A DNA stretch of 64,000 nucleotides from Cinnamomum chago (GCA_038049695.1 CP142454.1:14746001-14810000); one strand, 5' to 3'. Counted from the stretch's first letter, positions 22,430-34,673 are shown. Numbers and translations: made by a program. Notes: generated by a model not told the origin, from the letters alone.

Positions 22430-23300
22430 TCCCTCTCCCGCCAGCGAAATATTTATTTCCCGCGTCTTCGTTCTCCCATTTCCCTCGTTTCGTTCTCTCT
22501 CCTCTCCCATTTCTTTCTCTCCCGCCTCCATCGCCCTCTCCCTCTGCTCACTCATTTCGTTCTCTCTCCTCACTCATTTCTCTCTCCCGCCTCATCGCCC
22601 TCTCCAGAGCCCACCTCCTCTATCTCTCCCTCCCTCTCCATTGCACGACGACCACAGCAGCGTCGCCAAGAGCTCGCAGCAGCCCCCCCGGACGCCTTCA
22701 TCTTCCTCCTCGCGCGGCGGAACCCTCCCCGGCACCAGGTACACCCCTCGCTCTTCCTGTACTCACGCACCATTCCCCCACTCCTCTCTCTTTCTTCTCT
22801 GTTCTCTCTGTCCCTCGGTCCCCATCACTCTATTTCCTCTCTGTCTGCTCTTCTTCCTTCCATTCCTCTCATCTTCCTCCCCTGTCTCCCCTCGCCTACA
22901 CTTGCTGCAGCGCCCGCGACCTGCACACCACTCCCTCGCTCCCTCGGTTCTCTCTCCCTCTCTTCTCTTCTTCCTCCCCTGTTCCTCTCCCTCTCCCCTG
23001 CTTCCTCCTCTGTTCCACCCTGCGCCCACCTGCGCACCACTCCCTCTCTCCCTCGGTTCTCTCTCTCTTCCTCTCTTCTCTTCTTCCTCCCCTGTTCCTC
23101 TCCTCTCCTCTGCCCTGCGCAGCCGCCTTTTCCTCCTCCTCCTCTTCTTTCTTTCTTCCTTATCCTTCTCCCTTATCTCCCTTTCCCCTTTCTCGTTCCA
23201 CGCTCTCAGCAGCCCTCTCCCTACTCCACTCATTCATCTCATCTCCCATCTGGTTTTCTATTCTCTCTGTCTTCCTTTCTTTATTTCCTCCTCTATAAGA
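22430..23300 (+). other. CT-rich low-complexity leader region of CACTA element
   Basis: Long open frames on both strands here come only from CT-rich low-complexity sequence and are not considered genes. Such pyrimidine-rich tracts often occur in plant 5' leaders, so this may be the transcribed leader of the transposon. Confidence 0.55.
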
Positions 23301-23960
23301 TTCTATTGAATGTTAATGTAATATCAAAACAATCCTCTTATCAAAATGTGTTGTAGGCCTCAAATCTTCAAACTAATGGTCGAGTTAAAGATGGTAATGG
23401 CCTAATGGGTCAAGTATCAGGGTAACAGTGAAAGAATTGATGGATGATTCAACAAAGAGAATGATACAGTGAAGAGATGGTGGAGCAGATTGCCATCATT
23501 AATCATCATTGACAGTGTCATATACATTTTGATTACTACGACTACTTTCCACTTGTGCCTCACATTTTCTGTTGATTCTCATTTGCCCATGTTTCAAACA
23601 GGCCACCAGTATCAGTATTCCTATCCATTCTATCATAAATGCATTGAAATATAATCAATTTTTCCTGCATCTCCATGAGCATCATAATAGTGTTCTTGCA
23701 TTAATGCTTTGATTTCAACTGAAATGTTTTAACAGCAAGACAGAAGAAACTTTTCAGGGAGAGGTGCTGTTCAGGAGATACCCAGTTGGAATTAGGATAT
23801 TATCACTTTTGGAGCATTTTCTTTAGGATATTATCACTAATGGAGTGTTTTCTTGAAGTCTTTCTAGGGTAGTTACATTCCCTTTCTCACACCCAGAGAG
23901 CCTCACTATTGTGCACCTTATTGGATTTGGTTATTACATGGTGTAGTTTTTCAATGTTAA

Positions 23961-24398
23961 TTAATAGAATTCTTTAAAATTGACCTCAGATTGATGAGAT
24001 AAGACTAAGTTGTTGATGATGATAGAAGGAACTTTTAAATAATTAATTGCCACCATAGCTTCTTCTTTGCCGCTCTGCTTATTTGTAGAAGATGTCCATT
24101 CTTGCTTTGCAGAGGTCTCAGCAACATCTAGTTGACTGTATCTGTTAGTACTTCTTACTGACTCAGAACCCTTTGATGTGTTATACCTTTTTCCAGCTAC
24201 ACTTGAACCCATTGTAGAACTAATTGCTGGTCTAGAAGCCATCACATTCTCACCTTCCCTTGGGTTTCTGTTCCCTGAGGATTGAGATGCACCAGAATGA
24301 GAGAGATTGTTGTGAGCAGTTCCAATGGTATCCTCTTGGGGATTGTATTTTGAGATGGCGCTTTTAGGATTTTCCTGTGCCTGTGTCTTCTGCACCAT
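23961..24398 (-). other. Antisense Ser/Asn-rich open frame within CACTA element
   Basis: A 145-codon frame runs opposite to the transposon. It is of mixed complexity and rich in Ser, Asn and Gly (for example SSVAGKRYNTSKGSESVRS) and looks like a disordered host-protein region. A possible splice acceptor (GTGCAG) lies at its start. It might be a host gene fragment captured by the element, but I do not recognise the family. Confidence 0.3.
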
Positions 24399-24878
24399 TC
24401 ACACTCCAAAATAAGAGTTAGTATACAAGCAAACATGATCAGTAGTAAATTAACATTTTAATACTTGATAATTGGACCAGTTGCTTCGCTGAGATAATTG
24501 GTTTGGCTTGGGGAAAAGGACCTAAATTAGATACAACAGTGGCATAAGCAACTTCTTGAATTGTCACACAAGAGCCCAACCAGCACTGAAACAAGAACAA
24601 CAGGCAAAAGGACAAGTCAATGTGCTCAAGTATATTATATGAATAGTTTGTTTATTAGTTCAAATTTTTCTTCCTTGATCTTCTCGTATTTGTTGCATAT
24701 GCAAAGCGGCACCAGTGACATGATCGTGACTTCTCTATCTTTTGTGAATCCAAAGAAATTTCTAGGTTCAAGCCAATTGGCATGTACTCTTACTCAATAC
24801 TAAATGAGAATTATCTATTTTTGGAGTTGATTTTAACTCTATTATTGTAAATAGGTTCAAGAAAGTAGTAGCAGTCAG

Positions 24879-24903
24879 TTTTTTTTTTTTTTTTTTTTTT
24901 TTT
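24879..24903. repeat. Poly-T tract
   Basis: About 25 consecutive T inside the CACTA element. Confidence 0.9.
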
Positions 24904-25050
24904 ATATTTTGGTTTTGGTAATGTGGGGTTTGAAAGGCTATAAAAATTAGAAGCCCCTTTCCTCCGCATGGGTAGGTAAATTTATTCGCTTATTTTGTTT
25001 TAAATTTCTTAAGTATAAACATTCTTGAAAGTGCTTTGTTGAATCACAGA

Positions 25051-25473
25051 ATGTCTGAGCAAATACAGAAAGATTGGATGGACGAAAGAAATAGGAGGTC
25101 CACACTTTATGAAGATGGGGTTAGGCATTTTGTTCTTTTTGCCCAAACAAAGTTGGGCGGGTCGGCTTGTCCTTGCCCATGTAAAATCTGTAGGAATAGG
25201 TTCCGATTGATATACGAGGTGGTTGAAGATCATTTGATCGCAAACGGTATAGATCTCTCATACCGTGTATGGGTTTTGCATGGTGAAAGACGCTCGAAGA
25301 CTCTGATGGAGCATCCAGTGGTGGGAAACATGAATAATGAAAACATTGAGGAAGAAGGGCTTGGAATAGGGGACCTTGTTGATGCTTATATGGGCTGCCA
25401 TGGTACTGAAACAGGAGATATTGAACCACCATTTGTTCCTGAACCAGACTTGGGTAAAAAGAATCACTTGTGT
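25051..25473 (+). pseudogene. CACTA transposase-associated domain, truncated
   Basis: The frame after the ATG at 25051, which also lies directly behind a possible acceptor CACAG, reads DWMDERNRRS, then a cysteine cluster CPCPCKICRN, then VVEDHLIANGID and YRVWVLHGE. This order (aromatic/basic start, Cys-rich centre, HL-x-x-GI, W-x-x-HGE) is that of the transposase-associated domain at the N-terminus of plant En/Spm proteins. The main catalytic transposase region is missing because the element is cut at about 25474. It can act only as a defective relic. Confidence 0.85.
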
Positions 25474-25474
25474 T

Positions 25475-26152
25475 TTTCTTTGTCAATACAAGTGATTCTT
25501 GGGCAAATGTGGCACTAGAAGGAAAGCTAGAATAAGTTCCATTCTTGGCCTGCAGGCTAGTCAATCCCAGCTCAATTACCTGGGATTTCCAATGGCTTTT
25601 GGGGCTCCTAAATGCACTCATTTCCTCCCTCTGCTGGACTCCATCAATTGTAGACTGACTGCTTGGAAAGCTAAGTTCCTCTCATTCGCTGGTCGTCTAA
25701 TCCTAATCAAGCATGTCCTATCCAGCATTCCTATGCACCTAGCTTCCATCCTCCCCCTTCCAGCTACTATCTGTAAAGGCATTGAGCGACTGATGCGTCA
25801 CTTCCTTTGGTCAGGCAATTCCCCCTCCTCCAAAATTAATCATGTCAGCTGGTCTCAAGTAACTCTCCCTAAGCAAGAAGGAAGGCTAGGCATTAGGAAG
25901 ATCTCTGAAGTAAATGAAGCTTCTCTCTTAAAGCTGGGCTGGCAAGCATCTACAACGAGTTCAATCTGGTCTTCCTAGTTCAGGAGTAGGTACTTCAAGA
26001 GCACCTCCATCTGGAATCCAGCTAACACCATCTACGGGTCATGTATTTGGAAGCGAATTAGACGTCTCTCTCACTTCATCCACCAGGGTAGTGCTTGGTC
26101 GTTTGGCAATGGAGAGAGTATTAATACATGGCACGACACTTGGCATGGACAC
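25475..26152 (+). pseudogene. LINE reverse-transcriptase-region remnant, first part
   Basis: The frame from 25499 carries phrases typical of the C-terminal part of plant L1-type ORF2: LNYLGFPMAFG, WKAKFLSFAGRLILIKHVLS, RLMRHFLWSG and EGRLGIRK. The element is 5' truncated, so endonuclease and RT palm are absent, and the frame stops at 25978. It continues in degenerate form to 26152, where a solo LTR interrupts it, and resumes at 30110. The junction with the CACTA element holds a 13-bp inverted repeat. Confidence 0.85.
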
Positions 26153-29100
26153 TGTAACGCCCCAATTCCGGATACCGATATATTCGTTCGAATACCCGAA
26201 ATTGGCGCGCTACTTCCCGGAATATCCGAGAACTTCCAAGATCGTAGGCCGCAGTGAGGTCCAATTTAAAACTTTTTGAACCATATAATAATAACATTAA
26301 ATTGCGGAAGCATAACAATTAAACAATGCGGAAGCAATAGGTATCGATATATAAAGTGTGAGCAGAACAAAGGTCTAGTTACAGTATCAGTTGTTAATCA
26401 AAACTTATACATTTGAATCTACCCAACTTGCTACAAAATTGTCTCTCAAAACCCAAATAAAAGAGTGTCCCTCAAAACCCATATAGATCGTCTCCACCCT
26501 CCGGCTCGACATCCGTGTCGGCCGGGCCCCACGCGTACTCTCCTGCAACGGGTGCCTCCACTACAGCTAGTGCATCGTCTGGGATCTCGGGATCAAGGCC
26601 TAAGCACCACTGAATGGGTCAGATCTAAACGATCTGGCAAGTTACAACATACTACTAACATAGAACATATATATCAAGGGGAATAGAGACAGGTACATAA
26701 ATTAAATGAATAGCAAAGGAAAAGAACTAGGCAGTTGTGCATTTAAATCATAAGGAATCAGTATAAATGAAAACATCTAAACTACTACAACTAGGTGGCA
26801 CATTCACACGAGCTGGAATACCGCGGGATATTATGCCGCGGCCCTCCCATACTGAACACAGTTGCTGCGGGGAAATCTCACCAGTGGGAATAACTAATCC
26901 CGAATATCACTCATCATCTCATCATCTCATCACTCCAGACCGGCACGGTATCACACCGTCCGTCAGCTCATCATGATAGCTCTACAACACTCATCTAGCT
27001 CCTACCGGGGATGATCAGTCCACAGGCTGAGCTTAAATCAACCGAGTGAATGTTCATGCCGACTCGAGAATAACTCTAAGGTCTGTGTCTGTCTAGGCTT
27101 TGCTTTGCGTGAACAAGGTCCTAACAATATCTCTAAGAGGTCTACACATCTCAATACAGTCTCTGGATCTCATTCAAGGTCCAGGCCCACTCGTTGGATC
27201 CATACCAAGGCCCATCAGTACATGGCCTGGTCTAAAACCTTCCAAACGAGGCAACTAATCCACCTATTACTGATAACAGTTCCAATTCAATCCATAACAG
27301 CTTAACAGTCCAAAAGAAACTACCTTTTCAAGCTAAAGGGTTCACATCTCCACACTTAGGCCCAATAAGGGCCCGCCTAGACACAAACACGGGTCAATGA
27401 TCTCCGAAACCACACTATCGGGTCACCTCTAGATACCCTAGGTTCAAGTCTTCCAATTATATTTAATTAATAGTAAACAACTAATCTAAAGATCTAAGAA
27501 TGACAGAATATAAATAAAGAGAAGTATAAACTTCAATGAAGGAATCAACAGGGAAATCCAACGGTCCAATCCTAGGTAAATGGGCCACGTTAGGTTCAGG
27601 TCCATCTCCGGTAATTTGATCTCTAAACGAAGTCATTGATGCCATAAGATACTGTATTTGGTGCTTAGGAAAAGTACGGGCACCATTAACAACTTTTAGA
27701 GGTCAAATCATCTTAGATTAATAACCAAAACCCTAATCGGTGGTCCCCACGAGTCAAGGTCGAGCCACGCCATTGACTCGTGCTTGGCACATTGATGGAA
27801 GTTCATTTGTATGGTTAATGGGTCCCACAATCGATTAATCATACAACAATGCTAAACTCACACCCTAGAGTTCACAGAGTAGCAGGTCGACCTGGCAAGG
27901 GTCAAGTCGATCTGCTCCACTGGAATCAAAGTTGGGACTTGGTTTGGATTCTGGAATTTCCAGTGTACCCGATCGACCAGGTGGCCAGCCGGTCGATCTG
28001 GTACACAGGTGTACCTGAGTCAACAGACTTCAGGCCAAATCTCAACTTTTACACTAAGGTCTGGGTCTGATGGAAATATCCAAGTCATGCACAAACTATT
28101 CGAATTCGGTTCGTAAAATACCCAGGGCTTAATCAAATTATAAAAACTAATGATATTTATAAAAGTGGAAAACTAAAGGGTCCAGATTAATTTAAATTAA
28201 TTTAAAGACCAAAGGGTCTGAAAATATTAATTTAAGGGGTAACAAGTTAATTTATTCTAATAGGGTTCCATAAGGCTAAGGTCCTACTCTCCTAATTTTC
28301 TAAAACCAATGGGTCCCATAGTACACATTAGAAACTAAATGTTTTGTTTAATTAATAAAGCTAACGGGTTATGGCAATAGTGGGCCCCACTGGGCCCAGC
28401 TCCGATTTGGTCCGATAAAATTAAAGGGTCTATATTTCTAGTTAATGAAAATTAATGATGCTAATAGAAGGTATTGAAAACTAAGGGATTATTCTTAATT
28501 AAGTAACTAATGGGCTATAGATTGGTGGGCCCCACTGGGCCCAAAGCCCCCATCCAGAACCTAAGTCCACTAACACTTATCCCCACTCCCTTTTTTTTTC
28601 TCTCTAATTCCCAAGCTCCCATGGACTACACAATCACCCACCCATTCCAACTTCTTACATGAAGACACATGTCTCACAAAATGCCCCTTAACTTTTTCTC
28701 TCCATGCCACATGGCAATCATCACCTCACTCATCCCCCACATGCACCCATGGACCCCACTCATTCACTCATCTCCTTCCTCACTCAACACAGCACAATAC
28801 AAGTTCTGTAACAGAACACATCGTTGCAACAGAGACCTTGCCCGCCTGATGCATGGAAAAGCAATGATCGTGGGCCCCACTGATCAAGGGCCCACGATCA
28901 GCCCTCATCGTCTGGGTCGCCCAAGGTGGTCCTATACGATGAGTGGTCCTGATCTACAGAGGTGGCCCACCTGGGCCCACTGACTACAATACAAAAAAAA
29001 AACCAAGAACATCCCTCTGTCTTCCATTACAGTGACTGTAATAGTCACTTTTCTCCACCCATCTTCAAATCAATTTGCTTCTTAAACTAAACCATAAATC

Positions 29101-30109
29101 AAATTAACAATTACAAATTGTAGAGACACTACAATGCCCATCCATCAATGTCCATTTCATCCAATCAACACAACTAGGCTCAGGTAGAATTCTAAAACTC
29201 AATAATCACAAATCATGAGATGAAACCATAGAAATCAAAGGAAACCACATACATTCTATGTTAACAGTAGGTGCACTTGCCTTAATAATGGAGAGAAGGT
29301 TTGTAGAGAGAGATAATCAGCTACAGAAGTTCCCAGGTGCAGAAAGGATAGGGGAAGAAGATGATGTAGCAACTGCTGCCCCTTAATGCAAGAATCCCAG
29401 CAGTGACAGTAGCTCCAAGGAAAGAAATTCCCAGCCCAGAATCAGTCCCGTTCAGCACACAGTAACAGTAGCTCAAGGGGAAAAATGAGAGAGGAAGGAG
29501 AAGGAAATGAAGAAGAACAATGGCTGCAGCAACAGCTTGGAGGGAGGGGAAATGAGAGGAAACCAGAGTGAATAAAGAGGGAAGAAGAGTAGTAGCTGCA
29601 GCTGCAACAGTCGTTTGGAAGAGGGAATGAGGGAGCAGGGAATTAAGATGAATAGTGGCTGGCTTAGGTTTAGGGTTTTTGGGAATGGTGCTAATTTATA
29701 GATTAGGGGGAAGTGATTAAAGACAAGTTTAGCCCTTGGGTTATCATGAAATTAGGGTTAGGGTTGGGGTTAATCTGGTCTTTTGGTAGGAAGCTTCTAG
29801 AGAGGGGCACCTTTTGCACTAACCCAACCTAATTTAATTAATTACCCCACACTAATAGCCTAGGATTAACGCAACACCCAACTAATTAAAAATACTAACC
29901 CACTAAGCTAGTCTAACTAACTTAGGAAAAATCTAACTAATCTCTCTATCAACCCCTAATTAGCACAAATAAATAGTAATTAGCTATAATTAGCAAATAT
30001 TAGCAATAATTAGCAAAGATTAGCATAATTAACCAATAATTAACATAAATTAGAATTAATTAGTCTATAAAATAGCAATTAGAGGGCCCACCAAGGGCGG
30101 GACCTCACA
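26153..30109 (-). mobile_element. Solo LTR of a Ty3/gypsy-type element, about 3.96 kb
   Basis: On the minus strand it begins TGTGAGGTCCCGCCC and ends GGGGCGTTACA. The 5-bp flanks GACAC and GAGAC match at 4 of 5 positions. No coding sequence and no repeat of one end at the other is present, so it is a single LTR left by recombination. A TATA box (CTATAAATTAG, minus) at 29691-29701 followed by AAACCCTAAACC and a CT-rich leader marks the minus-strand transcription start and so the orientation. LTRs of this size are known in the Tekay/Del branch. It splits a LINE. Confidence 0.8.
29691..29701 (-). promoter_or_regulatory. TATA box of solo LTR promoter
   Basis: CTATAAATTAG on the minus strand is followed about 20-30 bases downstream by AAACCCTAAACC, a motif often seen just after plant transcription starts. 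Confidence 0.65.
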
Positions 30110-31034
30110 GAGACAAACCTCTCTCGGCAGTCTTCCCCACTCTGAACTTCCCTCCTGACCAGCGGCTTTCCTCTTTCTTCCACTCAAACGCTTGGCACTT
30201 CCCTCACAGCCTTCCTGCTCCAATTCGTGATCTGCTATCAGCTGCAACTACTCTTCTCTCTCCCAGCCCCTCGGATAGTGATCAGCTCCACTGGAAGGAG
30301 GCCACCGATGGAAACCTGTCTCAACAACATGCTTGGGAGACCCTTAGAGTGAAAGGCTCTGTTCCCCTTTGGCCTCCGCTGATTTGGAATGGCATTTCCC
30401 AGCCAAAAGTCTCCTGCTTCGGATGGCGCTTGATGCTAAAGCGCACCCCTACTGAAGATCGTCTACAACACCTGGGCTTCTCCCTAGCTTCGAGATGCAA
30501 TCTCTACTTCAAGGAATCAGAATCTGTCAACCATCTTTTCTTCTCCTGCAACGTAGCCCAATTAGTATGGCATTGGCTGCTCCAATCCTTAAAGGCCAAT
30601 CTGCCCCCCCCCCCCCCCCCCCTACACTGCATCTTCTATCTGGACATCTATCACCAGAGACAACGACCAATATGGCAAGATCATTATGGCCTCTATTTTC
30701 CTTTCAGCTCTGCATTCTCTCTGGAAGTCCAGGAACTTAGCCACCTTTGAAGGCAAAAATACCCCCCTCCATCTTCTCTTGGCCCAGCTGAATGAAGTCC
30801 TCTGCTACTCTCTAAGGAAAATATCAAAGCCTTTTGTTAGTCTTCAGCTCAACTCCCTCATTGATTTTTTGCATTTAGAGGCTCTCTCAGCCTCTTAGGC
30901 CTCTGTTGTAGCACTGGCATTTTTTGTTTTTGGGCTCTTTCTTCTTTCTTTGTTCTTTCCTCCTTCTGGAGGCCCTGTGAATTTGTATCTCCTTTTTCTT
31001 TTTTCAATACAAGTACCATTATACAAAAAAAAAA
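30110..31034 (+). pseudogene. LINE remnant, second part with RVT zinc-binding domain and poly(A)
   Basis: The frame near 30349 shows the zinc-binding domain that ends plant LINE ORF2: PLIWNGISQPKVSCFGWRLM, then RCNLYFKESESVNHLFFSC and VWHWLL. A C19 run at 30604-30622 disrupts reading. The 3' end is TTTTTTCAATACAAGTACC followed by a short A tract at about 31025-31034, the tail of the insertion. The next base starts the sequence shared with the F-box gene 3' flank, so the LINE inserted at or near the edge of that duplicate. Confidence 0.85.
30604..30622. repeat. C19 homopolymer
   Basis: Nineteen consecutive C inside the LINE coding remnant. Confidence 0.9.
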
Positions 31035-31180
31035 GAGTGGAAAACAACAGGAGAAATAATATAAATAAAAGTTAGACATTTGCACTAGGACATAAACACA
31101 TGGGACTCTTACTAGAGTTGCTTGCCTATTTCAGACCCATCATCGGCTCTAGTTATAAATAAAGATTGCTAAATAGAACA

Positions 31181-32302
31181 TCACATAATTCTTCCAATCC
31201 ACAAAAGAGGCGACCAGATAGGATGAAATCGATCAGAAAAATGTCGTTCAATAGTTCCATCATCGAGACTATAAACACCCAAATCATGGCATCCATATGG
31301 ATGCGTGATATAACTTTCCATATAAGTGTCTCCAAAATATATGCGATTTCCTTTGAAGCCCGGGAATTGGCTAGCCATGATAATAATGGAAGAATTATGC
31401 CCCAAAAACAGTACTCGATCGCCTAAGCTTTCCTCCTTGGTTAACTCTTTCAGAGTTCTACCTTGTGCTCCCTCTTCTAATATTCTATCCTGTGCCCCAT
31501 CTTCCAAAGTGACGCCGAAAACGTGAAAATGGTACGTTTGGTGTTTAAGGGGTTTGTCGGTATCTTCGATAAAGCCTATATCTCTAATAATCACAAACAT
31601 GGTATCAGTCAACATGTCCGGTACCAAATAACTAAAGAACATACTGTGACGAGGACTCAAATCTATAGTCAGTTTTTCCCCGTGGGGATTGATGCCTTCC
31701 TCGATGTGGAGAAGGTGGTTTCCTGCTTCCACACTGAGGGCATAAAACCTCCCCGGACTTCCGTCATTGCATTAAGCCCGGACTCGATCTCAGTATACGC
31801 ATCATCTCCAATTCTACAAAAGGCCAAAAATCCAATTCCGTAAATGACCACCAAAACTTTGCCATCGTCTGATAGGGCTGCCTTGTTTATGTGCCCGTCA
31901 CGGACTCTTCCATGGAGAAGTCTTCCTCTTCACAGGGCTGGTTTTTTAGTTTGGACAGGTGAGGTAGGTTGAATTTCCTTTTAGACCAAGGATGAAAGAA
32001 ACATATATCCAACTTCTCGTCCACAGTCATCAGCCACCCGTTTTGGAAAGACCCACAGCAGCGCTTGCAGCGCATCTCCGGGAGACAAACGGCTTGGGTC
32101 GTCTTCTTGAAGAGACTAAAGAAAAGGCGAGCATCTGGATCTTGTTCTTCTTCTTCTTCTTCTTCTTCTTTGTTGTTGCTGGGAAGCAACATGAGCCAGG
32201 GCAGTTCACGGTGCATACAAACTGCATTCTAAGAATGTAATCAGGTGTAGAGACAAAATTGGAAATTCTCTCCAACAGATCCTGGGGAAGATCGACCCAC
32301 AT
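31181..32302 (-). pseudogene. Broken copy of the F-box/DUF295 gene
   Basis: It is about 88-90% similar to 18970-20157 over the whole length, including both flanks (31036-32480 matches about 18810-20290). Visible lesions: a 34-bp deletion in the F-box near 32213 (removing the KSW..SI region and shifting frame), a further shift near 31900, a deletion of about 13 bp near 31755, and an altered C-terminus that stops early. The remaining open pieces are 109 and 183 codons. A (CTT)n expansion at about 32147-32170 lengthens a Glu run. No intact product can be made. Confidence 0.9.
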
Positions 32303-32883
32303 TTTGGCCTTTTTTTTTCTTTCATCTGTTCTCAGTTAGCCAAAACGGATGCAACAAATATGAGAAATCAAAAAGAGTATAATTCTATAATTATATTAGA
32401 TATCAGGAAGAGAATAGAAAGGATGAATGGTCACGAAGAGGTGGGAAAGAAACTGAAGAAACAGATATGTCAAGGAATCGGATGACACATACAAGGGTTT
32501 GCAGTTAGCTAATCTAACAATAGCACGCCAGCATGGATGCATTCCAATTCAAAGTCGTCATCTGATGGGGCACAGTGTTTGTCACCCCACATTCCAAAAG
32601 ATATGATGATCAAGTTGCCTATCTATCCAACTGTTGGCCAACAATTGAACAATCAAAAACAACAAAAAGAAAAAAGAAAGAAATATAACTTCCAAAATTC
32701 CATACTCGATGGGTGAAATCAGAAACTGGCACTTTGGATCATCATGTCAGGATGATTTCTCCTCTCTATATCTATCTATCTATCACAGAGCCCAGAATTG
32801 GACAGATCGGAATACATACAGTGTTCTCCATGATCCTCTACAGATTTCTCAATCTGGCAAACGGCCAGATTGCAAGGTCTTTG

Positions 32884-33309
32884 GAGAGAGAGAGAGAGAG
32901 AGAGAGAGACCTCGCCAGGGTGATGGCTGGGCTGACCAGCAGATTTGAGAAACTCTGGCAGCAGATGCATGGTCGTTGGTGCTTGGTGCTCCGTGAAGAG
33001 TGAAGACGAGGGAGGGCTTTGAGAGACGCGGGAACGGAATTTGAATAGAACTAATAGTAACTTGTATCCCTTATCGTCCAAAAACAATTGTTGATTAAAG
33101 AGTCAGGATCCCCCGTTTTGATTAAATTGAATAGAATTAGTAACTTCCATCTCATAAAAAGACTCCAGATGTCTAAATCATCTCCAAAGTTGCAGTGTCC
33201 CACATGCCAAAACCCTTTATTTTTTTTCTTTTATGGTTTTTTTTTTCTTTTTAAGGAGAGCTCTATGAGTGCTTACGTGGCAAAAGAAATTCTATTATTT
33301 TAATATATA
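32884..33309 (-). mobile_element. Helitron 5'-terminal fragment (composite block copy 2, part 1)
   Basis: It begins with a (GA)n microsatellite (32884-32909) and is about 90% identical to 4052-4458, with a short extra segment near 32940-32962. It ends in the AT-rich 5' terminus at 33309. Confidence 0.6.
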
Positions 33310-34673
33310 CTAGTAACACAGGCCCATGCTAAGCCCGGGCCGAAAAAATAAAAATATTTTTTAACTTAATATTTTCTTTAGAATGTTATTGATAAATAAG
33401 ATAAATATATAAATATATTATTATAAAAAATGGCTTGGGTCGTCCCAACATACCTATTTAGGAAAAAAAGCAATGGAGAAATGAATAGAGAAAATCTTTT
33501 CTTAATAACCCAAAATAATGTGTAACATGAATCGATAAGAAAAATAAAAATAATAATAAATAACATATATATTATCCATTCACGTGCGCATTTCATAAGG
33601 TTGACTCACTAAAAATCAATAAATGAACCTCAAGAAAACACAATGACAAATGCATCAAGCAAAATCAATATATTGAGTTTTAGATATATTATTCATCTAT
33701 GAAAAATTCTTTCAAAGAAGAAAAAAAAAATTTCAATCTTCTTATTTGTGGAAAAAAAGAAAAAAAAACATAACTGATGAAGTTTTTGTCACTAAACATT
33801 AATGATTATCGAAAACATTTGAAATTTAATATATATAACTCCAACTCCTAACGATGCCTCAAAGAAGAAATTAGCATGATCAATAATATGCATTCGCAAA
33901 TGCATATTATTTTCTCTTTGGGCCTATTTGTTTCCCCATTGATTATCCGACTCCCATGGTCCTCCTCAAATCAAGGTTAATTTCTATGGATCAATGACAT
34001 GTGTGGCATGTGGTGGGCCACTTCAAATATACTTCAAGCCTTTGTGAATTAAAATCTCTCATTTGAGGCTTAGGGATTAATGGCATATGGTGGGCCACTT
34101 CAATTAGGCTTCTTGCTTTTGTGAAGTAGCAATCTCACATGTGGGGCTGTAGTACAAGCCGTGTAGCCAATTAGAAACCAAAAGACATGAAAACTAACAA
34201 CAATTGCATACCAATAATTATGTGGGCCCCACCTTGTGCATCTCAATCACATGTATGGTCCATATACTCCTAGTGAATGTAGGGGTACATCAGGGTGGGC
34301 CCTGATCTGACCTCATTTTCTCAAGTAATAATTAAATAGCATAGCAGTATGTAATATGCGTGAGAATCCATCACGTCGGTGAATCCAACCGTTTACAAAG
34401 TTAATACTAAAATTATAATGATAAGATGATTGGTTAGACACATTTTAGGATGGATGAATACTAGAGAGTGATTTGAGGATTAAGAGAAGAAGATAAAATA
34501 TAAAAGTTAGGAAAAGAGAGATTTTAGGGGAAAGTGACACACATTAAACCCAAAACTTTGTGTGATTTTATAAGTATTTTTCTTAAAAGGGAACTCACTT
34601 ACTAATGACCTGGCACTTCTCACAGCTCACTTCTCCCTTTGCTTTAATATATATAATATATAATCATATAGAA
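33310..34673 (-). mobile_element. Non-autonomous Helitron, present only in block copy 2
   Basis: The 3' end on the minus strand has a hairpin GGCCC..GGGCC, about 12 bases, then CTAG at 33310-33313 next to A. The 5' end near 34650-34670 has TATATATTAAAGC and GTGAGAAGTGCCA motifs. It sits exactly between the two parts that are adjacent at 4458/4459 in the pyruvate kinase intron. It has no coding capacity. Confidence 0.75.

Larger units (their letters stand above)
21933..25474 (+). mobile_element. CACTA (En/Spm-type) transposon, 3' truncated
   Basis: The left terminus is CACTACACC, followed by subterminal motifs including a perfect 18-bp palindrome AACGGAAATATTTCCGTT (21981-21998), repeated CCGTTAG strings and, from 22200 to 22420, many CCGG-centred motifs such as TTTTGCCGGCAAA. 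Dense short subterminal repeats of this kind are typical of CACTA ends. A CT-rich leader-like region (about 22430-23300) follows, then AT-rich sequence, then at 25051 a coding segment with a CACTA transposase-associated domain. The element is cut near 25474 by LINE sequence and no right end was found. Confidence 0.82.

Noticed and set aside
22315..23309. Overlapping frames of more than 300 codons on the plus strand and 156 codons on the minus strand
   Set aside because: They arise from CT-rich low-complexity sequence; their composition is only Ser, Leu, Pro, Phe or Arg, Glu, Gly, and several frames are open at once.
26153..30109. Complete non-autonomous LTR retrotransposon
   Set aside because: The two ends are not direct repeats of each other, and no PBS or PPT is seen inside; a single LTR explains it.
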